DNA of 64,000 nt from Ostrinia nubilalis (Eukaryota > Arthropoda > Insecta > Lepidoptera > Crambidae): assembly GCF_963855985.1 (NCBI RefSeq), contig NW_026973566.1, forward strand, positions 1,550,001 through 1,614,000, written 5' to 3'. Under the pieces are notes generated by a model. It saw nothing but the letters and a program-made list of their open reading frames with translations, made no database searches and was not told where the DNA came from. Positions 52,624-62,724 of this stretch are shown here, in pieces (the first letter of the stretch is position 1; the number at the start of each line of letters is the position of its first letter). The position numbers and the translations under genes were made by a program.

Positions 52624-53019
52624 GCATCTTCAATAGAATTTGCATTTAGAGTAAGATCCCTGTGATGATCGTTATACGGTACGCTGGCTGTTATGGAATT
52701 AACTGCATCCAACAACTCTTTGTCATCTACTGGTAGAATTATGTCCACTGTTTTGGTTGCAGAATTTAAGTTATTAATTGGCTCATGACTAGTAGATGAT
52801 GTTTGTCCAATGATTGGTGATGCTTCTCTTGTGATTGACGAATCAGATGAATGTGTAATTCTTGGAGATGGAGCACTGAATTGGGGCGTATCAGAGGCAT
52901 GGGTAGTTATTGGAGTTGAAGCTGTGCTAGTCTGAGGCAAACCCGGTGATTGTTGGCTGCTTGAATTGGCATCAGGTGCTTCGCATAATTTAACGAGATT
53001 TTTTCCTCTTAACAACATT
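52624..53019 (-). CDS. DUF7869-like putative transposase, upstream coding block
   Basis: Third, partial copy of the ~189-residue repeat (SSQQSPGLPQTSTAS, DDKELLDAVNSITASVPY, NANSIEDA). It continues into the 45913-48777 frame once the LTR element and one GCAT are removed. It begins MLLRGKNLVKLCEAPDAN right after a good 3' splice site (TTTTATTTCAG, exon starting 53019). The same acceptor and exon start are duplicated about 190 bases upstream. In the reading phase of the upstream exons this copy hits an early stop, so the true exon junction is unresolved. The LTR insertion separates it from the catalytic domain, so this copy is disrupted. Confidence 0.65.
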
Positions 53020-53119
53020 CTGAAATAAAAGTAATTACTGCTTTATAAACAATAGGTTAAGGAGACATACAGGATGCCCCAGAAAGCTGAAGTCTATTTT
53101 TATTTGCATGCGTACTTAC

Positions 53120-53209
53120 CTACTGAATAGCTTTTGTCCGGTCCTTTTTGCAGGATTGGCATCAGGCGCTTTGCATAATTTAACGCGATTTTTTCCTCTC
53201 GAGAACATT
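53120..53209 (-). CDS. candidate 90-nt exon of the transposase gene
   Basis: Bounded by TTTTATTTCAG upstream and GTAG|GTAAGT downstream. It reads ECSREEKIALNYAKRLM in phase with the candidate first exon (enters and leaves in phase 1). A diverged partial copy starts at 53019, part of a ~190-base tandem duplication (GGTTAAGGAGACATACAGGA at 53055 and its like at 53245). No transcript evidence. Confidence 0.5.
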
Positions 53210-53277
53210 CTGAAATAAAAGCAATTACTTTAAAAAAACAATAGGTTAAGGCGACATACAGTGTGCCCCAGAAAACA

Positions 53278-53285
53278 CACACGAA

Positions 53286-53319
<34 letters not shown>

Positions 53320-53325
53320 ACGCAC

Positions 53326-53385
<60 letters not shown>
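53278..53385. repeat. (CA)n microsatellite
   Basis: About 105 bases of CA with a few interruptions, inside the predicted intron upstream of the 90-nt exon. The CVCVCV translation is an artefact. Confidence 0.95.
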
Positions 53386-53386
<1 letters not shown>

Positions 53387-53893
53387 AAACACTGTATATT
53401 GTGATCTAAGTCTACCCTTTAGTACTAATAGGCTTAACGCGATAATAATTTTGAATTAAAAGAAATGTCTCTATTCGCTAAACAATCTCAAGTCCTTTGA
53501 CATTCAATTCTAATGAATGTAATTAGCCAATATCAATTTTTCAAAACAATGTCAAGTCTCTTGACGTTCAATTCTAATAAAAGTGATTGGCTATTATTCA
53601 TTTTTCAAAACCATGTCAAGTGCTTTAAAATTGTGCTAGGATCGCGAATGTGGTCAAAACATTATTTTGCAATAAGGTGTTAAGGGTTATCTATCAAAAA
53701 ATAGCAATTTTACCAACATCTGAATATTGTTGAGGCACGGAACACGAAGATTATGAATCTTTAAGTGTTGTAGTTTATACTTAAAAACAAACATTTAAGC
53801 TTTACTGTGCTTAGTACACAGAATATTCGCAAAAGTCCGAACTATAACCTCGAAAATCTATTTGATCAGCTATCGTATAAATAAAGCACTTAC
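53386..53893 (-). other. intron-like sequence of the transposase gene
   Basis: AT-rich. It contains two similar ~60-base segments (CAAGTCCTTTGACATTCAAT at about 53490, CAAGTCTCTTGACGTTCAAT at about 53550). No ORF. Confidence 0.5.
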
Positions 53894-54071
53894 CTTGGAA
53901 ACGTCCACTTATTTTCATATCAGTAATCCACATAGAAACTGTTTTTACACTTCTTTTGTCAGGAATCACAATGTGCTGATTAAAAACACGAAAAAACACA
54001 GAGCTGCACTTGACACTGTCCGAAAGGCACCAACGGTTTAATTTGAAGTTAGATACGCAATAACGTGTCAA
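53894..54071 (-). CDS. candidate first exon of the transposase gene
   Basis: ATG at 54071, then MTRYCVSNFKLNRWCLSD, ending RFQ plus one base at a strong donor CCAAG|GTAAGT. It is 178 nt, leaving phase 1, which matches the entry phase of the 53209 exon. It lies about 230 bases inside the right TIR, as expected for a 5' exon. No domain recognised with confidence. Confidence 0.5.
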
Positions 54072-54302
54072 GTGTCATAACACGTTTTTTGCTCGGACAA
54101 TAGGGCCGGTAACGATACACTAATAGTGTCATATGACTTGCGACTGTTTTGCTTAATAATCTATGTGAGATCCAGAGCCCTCAGATATTTTCAAATTGAT
54201 ATTTTGTTAAACGAAATATTTTATGGCACATACCACTCTTTTGAAAAACGTTCCTTATCAAGAGGAAATTCCAGTTAGGTGCATAACTCTGTTTTCGATT
54301 TT

Positions 54303-54336
54303 TTGTGGGTTAACATGGTATTGCGTATTGGCGTCC
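54303..54336 (-). repeat. right TIR of the large DNA transposon
   Basis: Inverted copy of 44872-44905. The ATTT duplication follows at 54337. Confidence 0.9.
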
Positions 54337-54762
54337 ATTTAGTAATGCTTCGTAGTCTATTTTGTTTTTGTTTATGGTTTCTCTAGAGGTCAATTTACAA
54401 TTTGTGTTTAGACATGATAGAACCGCAGTGATCAGTGAGGGGAGCTTTTAGTACAAGAGTGATGTTTGGTACCTTAGTCTTAACCATAGAGTGGTCAAGG
54501 CAGTTGTCGCCTCTTGTTGGATATTCATGAGATTTCAGAATACCATGATTGAGAGCTCAGTAGGTTTAGATATTCAGCTGAGTTACAGTCTTCGTTGTTA
54601 GTTTTTATGTCAATGTTAATATCTCCTATAATAATGATATTGTGATAGAATCTATTTTGCGTCAGTAATTTGTCCATGGATTCGACAAAGCCTGACGCAC
54701 TGCGGTGCGATGGAGATCTATAGACGGCTATGATAAGAGTGTTAGTATTGAATTTTATACAA
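54337..54762 (-). pseudogene. old LINE: endonuclease, middle part
   Basis: The minus strand reads CIKFNTNTLIIAVYRSPS, then FVESMDKLLTQNRFYHN, then IIIGDINIDIKTNN, the GDxNxD core of an APE-type endonuclease. After YLNLL the frame is broken by shifts and stops down to the EALL junction at 54340. Joined upstream to 55856 across the ACAA-flanked insert. Confidence 0.85.
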
Positions 54763-55851
54763 GGGTCATTCCACAAAAATATGTCAACTCTTAGTCCACG
54801 CCACATTTCACATGGAATATTTGTTAATATTTTATTCCAAAATTGCTAAATAACAGCTCGCAATGTGTTTTATTCATCACCCATTTATATTTTTTAAAAC
54901 TATTTTTAAAACATCTTAAATTCCTTTTAAATTACCCATAACGTCATTCCCTAGGCATGTCCGTACTCCAAAAGTTTGTGTTTTGGAACCCATATTTATG
55001 GAAACATCAACTTGATCCTTTGTTTTAATTAACGAATAATCTATTTAAACGTATATTACACCAAATTCTATTAACATTTTACGGTTTCAATAAACAATAA
55101 TTTGATTTTCTTAAGTTGAAAAAGAGTCCACAGCTTTTAACGTCATTCCCTCGCCACGCACAGATTTTATAATTTTGCGCTTTAATAAGTATTTAAAGTG
55201 AATGACATTTAGTTGAATTTAAAGTACGATACGAAGTTATCTTCAGACCATACTGACTTTGCGGCAACCCTTTTTTGAATTAGTGCAAACGTGCCAATTG
55301 TTGCGGAAACATGGTGTTGATCCAGTCACTGCGTCAGTCCCTAGTTGAGTAGCTTTATTGATTACAATAGCAAATTGTATATAATTTATTAGTATTTACG
55401 TGTGGTTTTTTGGCTATTTTCGGCACATCGTATTAAGCATCTTATAATATAAAGTTAATCTGCATTTGTGTTAAGTTTTACTCCAAATCGTCAGTCCCTA
55501 GACCGTCAGGCCCTAGCTTTTAATGGCGCTAGGGACTAAGTTACTAGTTAGGGAATGACGTTTTTTATATAGTGATAATAACAAAACAACTACATTAAGT
55601 ATATTAACTTATCTATACATGTTAAGGTTATAAGTTTTATACTTTATTAAAAGTCATATAGGAGTAATGTAGTATGAAAAAATTGAAAGTTATAATTTCT
55701 CGTAAAATAAAGCATAAAGTGACTGGCCCTTTTAGACATAACATAATTAATAAATAAACTATAATTTACACTAATAAAGTATTCAAAAGCATCTTAAAAA
55801 AGTTTAGGACAAAATGACGTCGAAAATATACAGATTTTCATGGAATGACCC
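54763..55851. mobile_element. non-autonomous TIR element with ACAA duplication
   Basis: The ends GGGTCATTCCACAAAAATAT and GGGTCATTCCATGAAAATCT (complement of the right end) pair over ~22 bases. ACAA is on both sides (54759-54762 and 55852-55855). The word ACGTCATTCCCT or its complement recurs inside (about 54939, 55139, 55550), with related CAGTCCCTAG words. No ORF. A 4-bp duplication; family not assigned. Confidence 0.8.
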
Positions 55852-55855
55852 ACAA

Positions 55856-56110
55856 AGAACAGTAGCATCTTCGAAAGACGGTTCATCTATTGTTAAATCT
55901 AGACCATTTCTTGAATATATCACAAGACCATCATTTTGGTTTTTGTTGTTCTTTGTGTAGTGTGTATCGTAGTTGGTAAGGCTAGGATATGATATGGTCT
56001 TGCTATTCCATGTTTCTGTAAGAATATATAAGTCGCACGCAACATCAATTCTTGTAAGTAATACTCCTAATATTTATGCTCCTAATATTTTGGGTTAGAA
56101 TTTTCAGTGA
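55856..56110 (-). pseudogene. old LINE: endonuclease, N-terminal part
   Basis: The minus strand reads KSLKILTQNIRSIN, then RIDVACDLYILTETWNSK, then NDGLVIYSRNGLDLTID and EPSFEDATVL. The QNIRSI and LTETW blocks are the standard N-terminal endonuclease motifs. A frame slip lies near 56050. The LINE 5' end is probably near 56110. Confidence 0.8.
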
Positions 56111-56331
56111 TTTGGCAAAGCTATTCTGAACAACTATAATAATAATAATAATAATAATAAATATTTATTTCATTACCAGCGGAATTGCTTATAATTAATA
56201 ATGATCGATGCCTCCTTTTAAGCTTAAAGAAGCCTGTGCCAGGAGACATCGCTCTTCCTTGGAATATAATGTGTGCGTAAATACAATTCAATAGGTACTT
56301 ATACAAAAATAAAAGTAAGCACTAATACTAC
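56111..56331 (-). mobile_element. LINE-like 3' end with (TAA)n tail
   Basis: The minus strand reads ...SPGTGFFKLKRRHRSLL... and ends in (ATT)n/(TAA)n at 56135-56160. A trinucleotide tail is usual for I-type LINEs. Short and unconfirmed. Confidence 0.4.
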
Positions 56332-56695
56332 ATAATTAAGAATCAAACGAACTTACCTGTGATGTTTGATATCTAATTATACGAGTGTCTTGACCGAAGA
56401 TGATTATGTTTTACATGCAGCAGTACCTGGGATGATGCCGTCCTTATCACACTTTTAGAGAATATTTATTTAAAAATATAAGTTTTAAATATAATAAAGT
56501 ACGTGTTTTGACTCCTCAGCACCGTAGTACATTCCGCGGTCCGCCATATTTCTTGTCATTATTTTAGAGCAAATTTTTTCGATCGGTTAAGGGTAATTAT
56601 TCTCGGGTGAGGTGGGACTGTAATCATCTTCGGTCAAGACACTCGTATAATTAGATATCAAACATCACAGGTAAGTTCGTTTGATTCTTAATTAT
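56332..56695. repeat. perfect 75-bp inverted repeat pair with outward splice-donor motifs
   Basis: 56332-56406 and 56621-56695 are exact reverse complements. Each contains CACAGGTAAGTTCG, a consensus donor, pointing outward (minus at about 56360, plus at about 56670). The 214 bases between them include GTACGTGTTTTGACTCCTCA and match the inner part of the right terminus at 61125-61267 (inverted). Confidence 0.85.
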
Positions 56696-56736
56696 ACTTC
56701 GTATCTCTCCCGAAGATGATTATGTTTTACATGCAG

Positions 56737-57947
56737 ATGTTTAGAGCATCGAAAAAATTACAACCGTAGAAACTATTAACTTGTTCAAGGTATTTTAGTA
56801 AATAAACAAAACATTGTTTACTTTCGTAATAATTAATTATGGTTTTGAAACGAACAGTTAACAAAATCACAATCACACAAAAAGTTAAATTAAGTAAGTT
56901 TCTAGTCTAATATTTAAGAAATGCCTACTTGACAAGATTCGGTCCACCAGCTTGCAAGCCTTACGAATGACTTACAAATTTTAAATTATTATTAATATAT
57001 TAACGCCAGCCCGGTGGACGCAGACGTAGCCCGTATGGCGGGTATTATGAGCGCTATAAAAATCGATATTATCAAATTTGAAGTTCCACTGAGTTACCAC
57101 TTTTTAAGTGGTTTTTGGTAACTGACAAAAAGATTATCATCTGTGCGTATACCAATAGTCCTGTCAATGTAAGATTTAAGTGTTGAGGCTGGGCATAGTA
57201 CGAGGTTGTCCATAATGTACGGTAATATATAGGTACAATAATAAATGGTTGATAAAATTAATCGAGTCCGGTTTTCATGTTTTCATCAATTTCATCTACC
57301 TACTTTAATTTATATTTAATTTTAGTCTGGACACAATAAAATATTATTAGTAATATTATTAGATAAACTCGGAGTATTCATTATCTGTGCAGAAACCAGA
57401 ACTAGAAGAGGTATACACTTAACTGTAATTTTTTTCAGGGAAATGATAATTTAATACCAAGTAGTGTCATATTTAGGCGGTCTGAGGTGAAACACGCTTT
57501 TGAGAAAACGTTTAATACAGTCATTAGTAGTAATATCCTGATATAACAGTATAGATAAAGTCAAACGGTAACCATTGAGAGTACTGTACTGTAACTAACA
57601 CGAATAATTTAATTTGTCCGTTGAGTATTCCAATAAATGAGCTGAATTGGAATTACAACCATGATTTTAGACCTGAAGTATATTGTATAATATTAGTATG
57701 TACTATGTGAGAAAGATGTCATTAACATATCCAGAGAATTAGTAGGTGCGCCTCGCCTCAACTGCGATTGCCTGATAAGATGCCGACCATCAGGGTTAAA
57801 TCCGCATGGAGAGGATGATCAACTCTGAAGGGCGAACACAACAGATTTTTGTTAGGTTCGAAACGTATGACTTTTGAAACGAGGAGCTTTGACCACAATA
57901 GGTACCACGGTAGTAGGTCAGAATGGTACTACTACTATGCCCTTAGC

Positions 57948-57950
<3 letters not shown>
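56737..57950. other. no gene seen (interior of the 4.6-kb TIR element)
   Basis: AT-rich; no ORF with motifs. A slightly GC-rich CGCCAGCCCGGTGGACGCAG lies near 57004. Confidence 0.4.

Positions 57951-58002
<52 letters not shown>
57951..58002 (-). repeat. T-run of about 50 (poly-A tail on the minus strand?)
   Basis: A nearly pure T-run after AGCGCCA. It could be the tail of a minus-strand retroposon whose body lies to the right. The 79-codon minus-strand ORF at 58013-58252 (MVGCENAVTDFESRQ) shows no motif. Confidence 0.6.
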
Positions 58003-58003
<1 letters not shown>

Positions 58004-60398
58004 TATAAAACTTTAGAAAGTTACATTAAATGTGAAAGTATCAATAACTTCGGAAATGGGTCTAACTCCCAAGATGCATTCGTAGAACATTGGTGATTTT
58101 AAATAGTAAATGTACTTGCAAATAAGACGAATTCTGGAATACCAAAAGGTAATGTAATTTCTGTAAATGCGTAGTCTGCTAAATTCATAGTACGTGTCTA
58201 TATTTGATTGACGGGATTCGAAATCTGTGACCGCGTTTTCACACCCAACCACACCAATTCCATAACTCTCGAACAGTATTATTTAAAGTGTGCTGTATAC
58301 TACCCCGTTTTTTTATTAGGCAATAACCGTTGTATTGTCTATTCTTAATAAGTAGGTGAGATGCAAATGTTTCAAGATCATAGAGTGCAGCGAGCAATTC
58401 CAGGGTATTTAAATGTAAAAGTAACTGTAACTGGGACTAATTTCCGATGGCTGTTACACGATGCGCGATTGCGGTTGAGGTTGACCAGTGATTGAGGCAT
58501 CGAAACAAATAATTTGATTGCAGGGTAGGTACATGATGTGCTGTGTCAATTTAATCTCTCCAGTCTCCACTATGCTAAATTATGTTTTAAATACTTGGCA
58601 GATGCATTATAATGTTTATTGTAGTTATTTGAGTAATTGAGTGCCAAGATGTTTTTCCCGGTAACTTCGTGTACATCCAGCCGTAATTTTAACGGCGGGG
58701 CACGCTGAGGTCAATAACCCCAAGAATGAAGCAAATTACTGGAATGATATTTTTCGTAGTTTTTAGCATTACTAGTGTCTTGCACTTTTGTTAAGTTAAA
58801 TTAATTTCTATCGTATTAAATGTAAATTTTAGAAATGTAAGTAACATTATTATTTTGATTAGATAAAAAATCTTTTGTCCTCCTACCCTAGTTGCTCTTA
58901 TAAATCTCCCGTTGTTTGAATATTATTCCAGCATTCTGACCGTTCCAATACATAAAAATTGGTACAGGTATTGGTACAGATAGATGGCCGAGTGATTGCA
59001 AAAAGTGTAAAACTGCTTTTAATAATTTTGTAAAGACAAAAGGCACCATGCGGATGTAAGACAAAAACGATCGATCACGAAGAAATTCAAACAACTGAAT
59101 ATTAAAGTGCTTGGAGTTCCATGACAAACGAAGCCAAATTCATCCATTTTCTTAATTATGTAAAGTCAGTGGTAGTATTGCATTTTAAAATAGTTCATAT
59201 TAATGAATTTATTTAATTCCTTTAAATTTAGAATAAATCTATGTCTACAATTTGGCTTTTGTAGAGTTGTCGAATATACCTACTACTCCCCTCAGGTGTA
59301 GTATGTGACCTACATTGGGGTACTCCAACTTGGCATGGTTAAGTTTAAAATGGAATTTCATAACCCTGATCCAGGACAAAATAGTAGTATCATTTAATTT
59401 TGTTATGTTAGGTAGGTAAGCCATTTATTTTAGTAGTATTTAAGTCTACCAGTTACTAGCACCTTGGTGCCTATCTGCTGAATAAAATTATCATCTCCGA
59501 TTCGGTTGATGATAGTTGGGTCTCGGGTTAACCGGAGACGGCCCCGCGGCGCAGGCGGCGGCGGCGGAGCCGGCGGCTGCTGGGCTGGCCGGGGTTCACT
59601 CACTGCTCAGCGGCTGCCGCTCACAATGCCCCCCTTGCGTTTAAAGTCTGATGAGTTGTAGACGTGCTGGGCTGGTATTACTGAATTATATTAGTCATAG
59701 ATGATTTCGAGTGGTCTGATAAATCTGAACCAAACAAGAGATTCGTTTTGATAAATCTTTTATGATATCTCTTTTTTTGCTTGCTAATGGAATTTGTGAT
59801 AGCGTATCTTCTTGACAGTGATTCTCTAATGAGTGTCACAAAGTAACCGCCAGCATCGCTCAAGGTTTTCATAATTGCTTACGGAATATTATTCCATTTG
59901 TGACATAACTAGGTCATCAAATCATATTGAAGGCTCGATGAAATCAGTTGCAATAAGGATGCGTACAGCAAACAGAAGCAGAATCAGATGTTCAGTTGTA
60001 TTGCTGCCTTTGTTGAAGTAATTATTATGCGCAATTTTTAGCAAGTAAATAATGTTTCATCAAGTCTTTTTTATTTGTAGGTAGGTAATCCATTAATCAA
60101 TATTTTCCAACCTGTTGCTAGATCCTTGTGAAAGTCTTTGAAAGGCTTTGTCTTGAAAAATACCCGGTATTTTCGTCTGATGTAGGTAATTATTGTATGC
60201 TATTTTAGTAATACTTCACAATAAAGATTTTTGTATTTGATAGGGTAACAAATTATAAATACCCCATGTATATTGTATATTATTATATTTATAATTATGT
60301 TATACTATTTTACGACGTGTTGATACGTCTACCCACGTTATATGATAATACGTTAGGAAAATAATCAAAGCAAAATGCAATCAGTTTAAAAATGTCTT
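58003..60398. other. no gene seen; GC-rich island at about 59520-59640
   Basis: AT-rich, with short motif-free ORFs. A CpG-rich patch (GGCGGCGGCGGAGCCGGCGG) of about 120 bases stands out at 59520-59640. It might be an old promoter or a captured fragment. Confidence 0.4.
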
Positions 60399-60758
60399 AT
60401 CCACACACGATATATGCCGGGATAATTAATACGCTCAAAGGCAATAAAGCATCCACACACGATATACGTCGGAATGTTTATGTATTTTGTAAAACACGAT
60501 TTTTGTACGTGTAGTTTAGTATCCACACACGATATACGCCGGGATAAGCAATAAAGCATCCACACACGATTTACGTCGGGATGTTTATGTATTTTGTATA
60601 ACACGATTTTTGTACGTGTAGTTTAGTATCCACACACGATATACGCCGGGATAAGCAATAAATCATCCACACACGATTTACGTCGGGATGTTTATGTATT
60701 TTGTATAACACGATTTTTGTACGTGTAGTTTAGTATCCACACACGATTAAGTCGGGAC
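60399..60758. repeat. 107-bp tandem array with paired 25-base cores
   Basis: About three 107-base units. Each contains two copies of ATCCACACACGATWTACGYCGGGAT separated by AAGCAATAAAGC or a longer spacer, and then TTTTTGTACGTGTAGTTTAG. Seven cores in all, the last (60735) shortened. The position inside the right end of a TIR element suggests subterminal transposase-binding repeats; that is inference. Confidence 0.85.
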
Positions 60759-61267
60759 ACAAAGTATTACCACGGAGGGTAGTTGAAAATATTCATTTTT
60801 AATACAAAAAATAGAAATTATTCACATTATTTCATAACAATTTCAAAATACACGATTCACAACTTACCAGAATGTTTTAAATATGTATGTATGTATGTCT
60901 GCAAATCTGCAGTGACTGCACGATGGAGACAACGATGTTTTTTCTGGTTCATCATCATCAGATAAAACTATAATTTGTCGTTGTCTATGTACATACGAGG
61001 TTTCTTAACAAACTTTTCACCATATCACTATTATCACCATTACTTGATCGTTTCCTTTTACCCATTTTTACGCTAAGTTATTTTTATTGAAAAAGTACGT
61101 GTGAGTCGGACGAACACCAACACAAGTAATGACAAGAAATATGGCGGACCGCGGAATGTACTACGGTGCTGAGGAGTCAAAACACGTACTTTATTATATT
61201 TAAAACTTATATTTTTAAATAAATATTCTCTAAAAGTGTGATAAGGACGGCATCATCCCAGGTACTG
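60759..61267. other. right subterminal region of the TIR element
   Basis: 61125-61267 matches 56407-56575 inverted. The rest is AT-rich. No ORF with motifs. Confidence 0.5.
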
Positions 61268-61374
61268 CTGCATGTAAAACATAATCATCTTCGGGAGAGA
61301 TACGAAGTATAATATCAACTAGGTATACTAAGTAACATATCTGTAGTAACAAAGTAAGGGGGATGGCGCGCGCG

Positions 61375-61600
<226 letters not shown>

Positions 61601-61624
61601 GTACATGTGTGTTTTATTTTTATT

Positions 61625-61850
61625 TATATTTTATTAGTTTAGTTTAAGATTGTCTCAATGTCGTCATAAGATTTTGGCTTCAGCCATTTCATTAAAAGTT
61701 TCTTGCACTCGAAGTAATTTTTGTCATAAATATTAATCTCCTTATTAAGTAAGTTATAGAGATACACAGAACGCCTATCATATTGCTTTTTTGCAAAGAA
61801 GGTTTTAAATCTAGGTGCATGTGCAACAATATCTTTCCTCCTCCTATTGG
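61625..61850 (-). mobile_element. CR1/Jockey-like LINE 3' end
   Basis: The minus strand reads HAPRFKTFFAKKQYDRRSVY, then LLNKEINIYDKNYFEC, then WLKPKSYDDIETILN stop. It is similar in layout to the end of the old LINE (NIYDLNKYN, WLKSLSYDEVESLFKILK). The tail is AATAAAATATAAATAAAAAT. It could belong to the same element as the ORF1 fragment at 63830, with ORF2 mostly deleted. Confidence 0.75.
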
Positions 61851-62066
61851 TGAAGTCAGGGTTAGGTTAGGTTAGAGCAACTATCTCTTTACATTCCTCC
61901 GGTAGACATAAATAAGATTTTCCAATTGAAATTTCATCAATTTCGCCCGTAGTAATTGTTATATTATTATTGCTAGCCATTTCTAATTAAGGATAACCAT
62001 GAATAACTCAATGATCGGTTGCAGTGGGTGGGTGGGTTAAAAAACATAAGTACCAGTCTATAAATA
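61851..62066 (-). other. unassigned; three TTAGG units
   Basis: GGGTTAGGTTAGGTTAG at 61859-61875 resembles the insect telomere repeat but is only about three units. A 37-codon minus-strand ORF (MASNNNITITTGEID, ends 61880) has no known match. Confidence 0.4.
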
Positions 62067-62367
62067 CACTCAGCGGCACGGAATTTGGCCCAAGCCTAAA
62101 CAACCAGATATGAGGTCAAATAGGTGTTGTATACCTAAGTTTCGTATGACATGTTAACAGAACATTTGTTTTTGTTAGTTTAAGAGGCTAGATTAATAAA
62201 AAATGCGTCTGTTTAACTTTTTTGACTCTAGAAACGCATTTCGTTGTTGGAGCGTAAAGAGTACGGATAAGTTTAAATTCGATATTAAATGTTGTAAGGG
62301 TTTGGCGTTTTGTTTTTTGTTTTTAAATTGATCTTAGGGTTATTCTTGTTTCCATAATTTGAGAATA

Positions 62368-62724
62368 ATGTCCATTACTTCAGCTCAAGTTACTCAAATA
62401 GTGTTGCTTAGAAGTCAAGGGCGTATGCAGCGAGAGATGGCTGAAACTTTCAATTTATGGCGTACAAACTTAAGATACACGTTAAAAAGGCATGACCAGA
62501 CCGCCTTTTACATAAGAAGACCAAGAAGTGGGGAATTAAGGAGTAAATCAGCGCGCGATGACCCGATTATCGTGCTTGCAATATCAAGAAATCGGGTTCT
62601 GACTACGTTTGAGATACGCCAGCGTTTACAAACAGCAAGCCCAGTGAATGTCAGTGAGCACACAATAAGAAGAAGGATGGAGGATCATAACCTGCATACT
62701 CGAAGACCAGCTCGAGGACCATAA
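62368..62724 (+). pseudogene. Tc1-like transposase N-terminus, left arm
   Basis: Starts MSITSAQVTQIVLLRSQGRM. Two helix-turn-helix-like parts follow (MQREMAETFNLW; VLTTFEIRQRLQ ... VSEHTIRRRMEDHNLH) with the basic linker RRPRSGELR, as in Tc1 DNA-binding domains. It stops at 62724 by a point change. The other arm stays open and adds about 24 codons. No catalytic DDE domain. Confidence 0.8.

Larger units (their letters stand above)
44872..54336 (-). mobile_element. large DNA transposon with DUF7869-like transposase (Sola-like?)
   Basis: Terminal inverted repeats of 34 bases (GGACGCCAATAMGCAATACC, then ATGTTAACCCACAA; one mismatch) are flanked by ATTT (44868-44871 and 54337-54340). Removing it joins EALL, N and DVKNS of the host LINE in frame, which proves the boundaries. 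It carries one gene on the minus strand encoding a large protein with three well-placed aspartates. Length is 9465 bp, or about 5.6 kb without the LTR insertion at 48804-52623. A 4-bp duplication plus a DDD-type transposase are published traits of the Sola superfamily; assignment is inference. No other known superfamily obviously fits. Confidence 0.85.
37870..56110 (-). mobile_element. composite: old minus-strand LINE cut by four insertions
   Basis: LINE segments, 5' to 3' on the minus strand: 56110-55856 and 54762-54337 (endonuclease), 44871-44629 (linker), 41279-41012 (pre-RT), 39566-37870 (RT, C-terminus, tail). Intervening inserts are 54763-55851, 44872-54336, 41280-44628 and 39567-41011. 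Deleting each insert with one target copy (ACAA, ATTT, ATGTTCAG, TTAA) rejoins the LINE. Examples: ATVL joins CIKFNTN, EALL-N joins DVKNS, EILNI joins TYKRY, and AEKIP joins L-NPVAH, all in frame. The clade is CR1/Jockey-like by RT motifs. It carries stops elsewhere and is dead. Confidence 0.85.
56691..61313. mobile_element. TIR element, ~4.6 kb, no transposase recognised
   Basis: ATTATACTTCGTATCTCTCC, then CGAAGATGATTATGTTTTAC and ATGCAG, at 56691-56736 is perfectly inverted at 61268-61313. The right end extends inward with sequence also found at 56407-56575. The interior has a 107-bp tandem array near the right end and scattered ORFs under 80 codons without motifs. Probably a decayed DNA transposon. 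The target duplication is not clear. Confidence 0.6.

Noticed and set aside
53100..53381. 93-codon ORF with long CVCVCV run
   Set aside because: The Cys-Val part is the CA microsatellite. Only the downstream 90-nt candidate exon in the same frame was kept.
54173..54184. Single CAGAGCCCTCAG matching the hairpin core at 98-383
   Set aside because: Flanks pair over only three bases (ATC/GAT) and there is no array. Possibly chance, so not called as a feature.
44895..54313. TTAA-CCCACAA ... TTGTGGG-TTAA, looking like a 9.4-kb piggyBac element
   Set aside because: The inverted match continues 23 bases outward beyond TTAA, and the ATTT duplication outside it restores the LINE frame. TTAA is internal to the longer TIR.
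61859..61875. TTAGG telomere-like repeat
   Set aside because: Only about three units in the middle of transposon sequence. Not a telomere tract.
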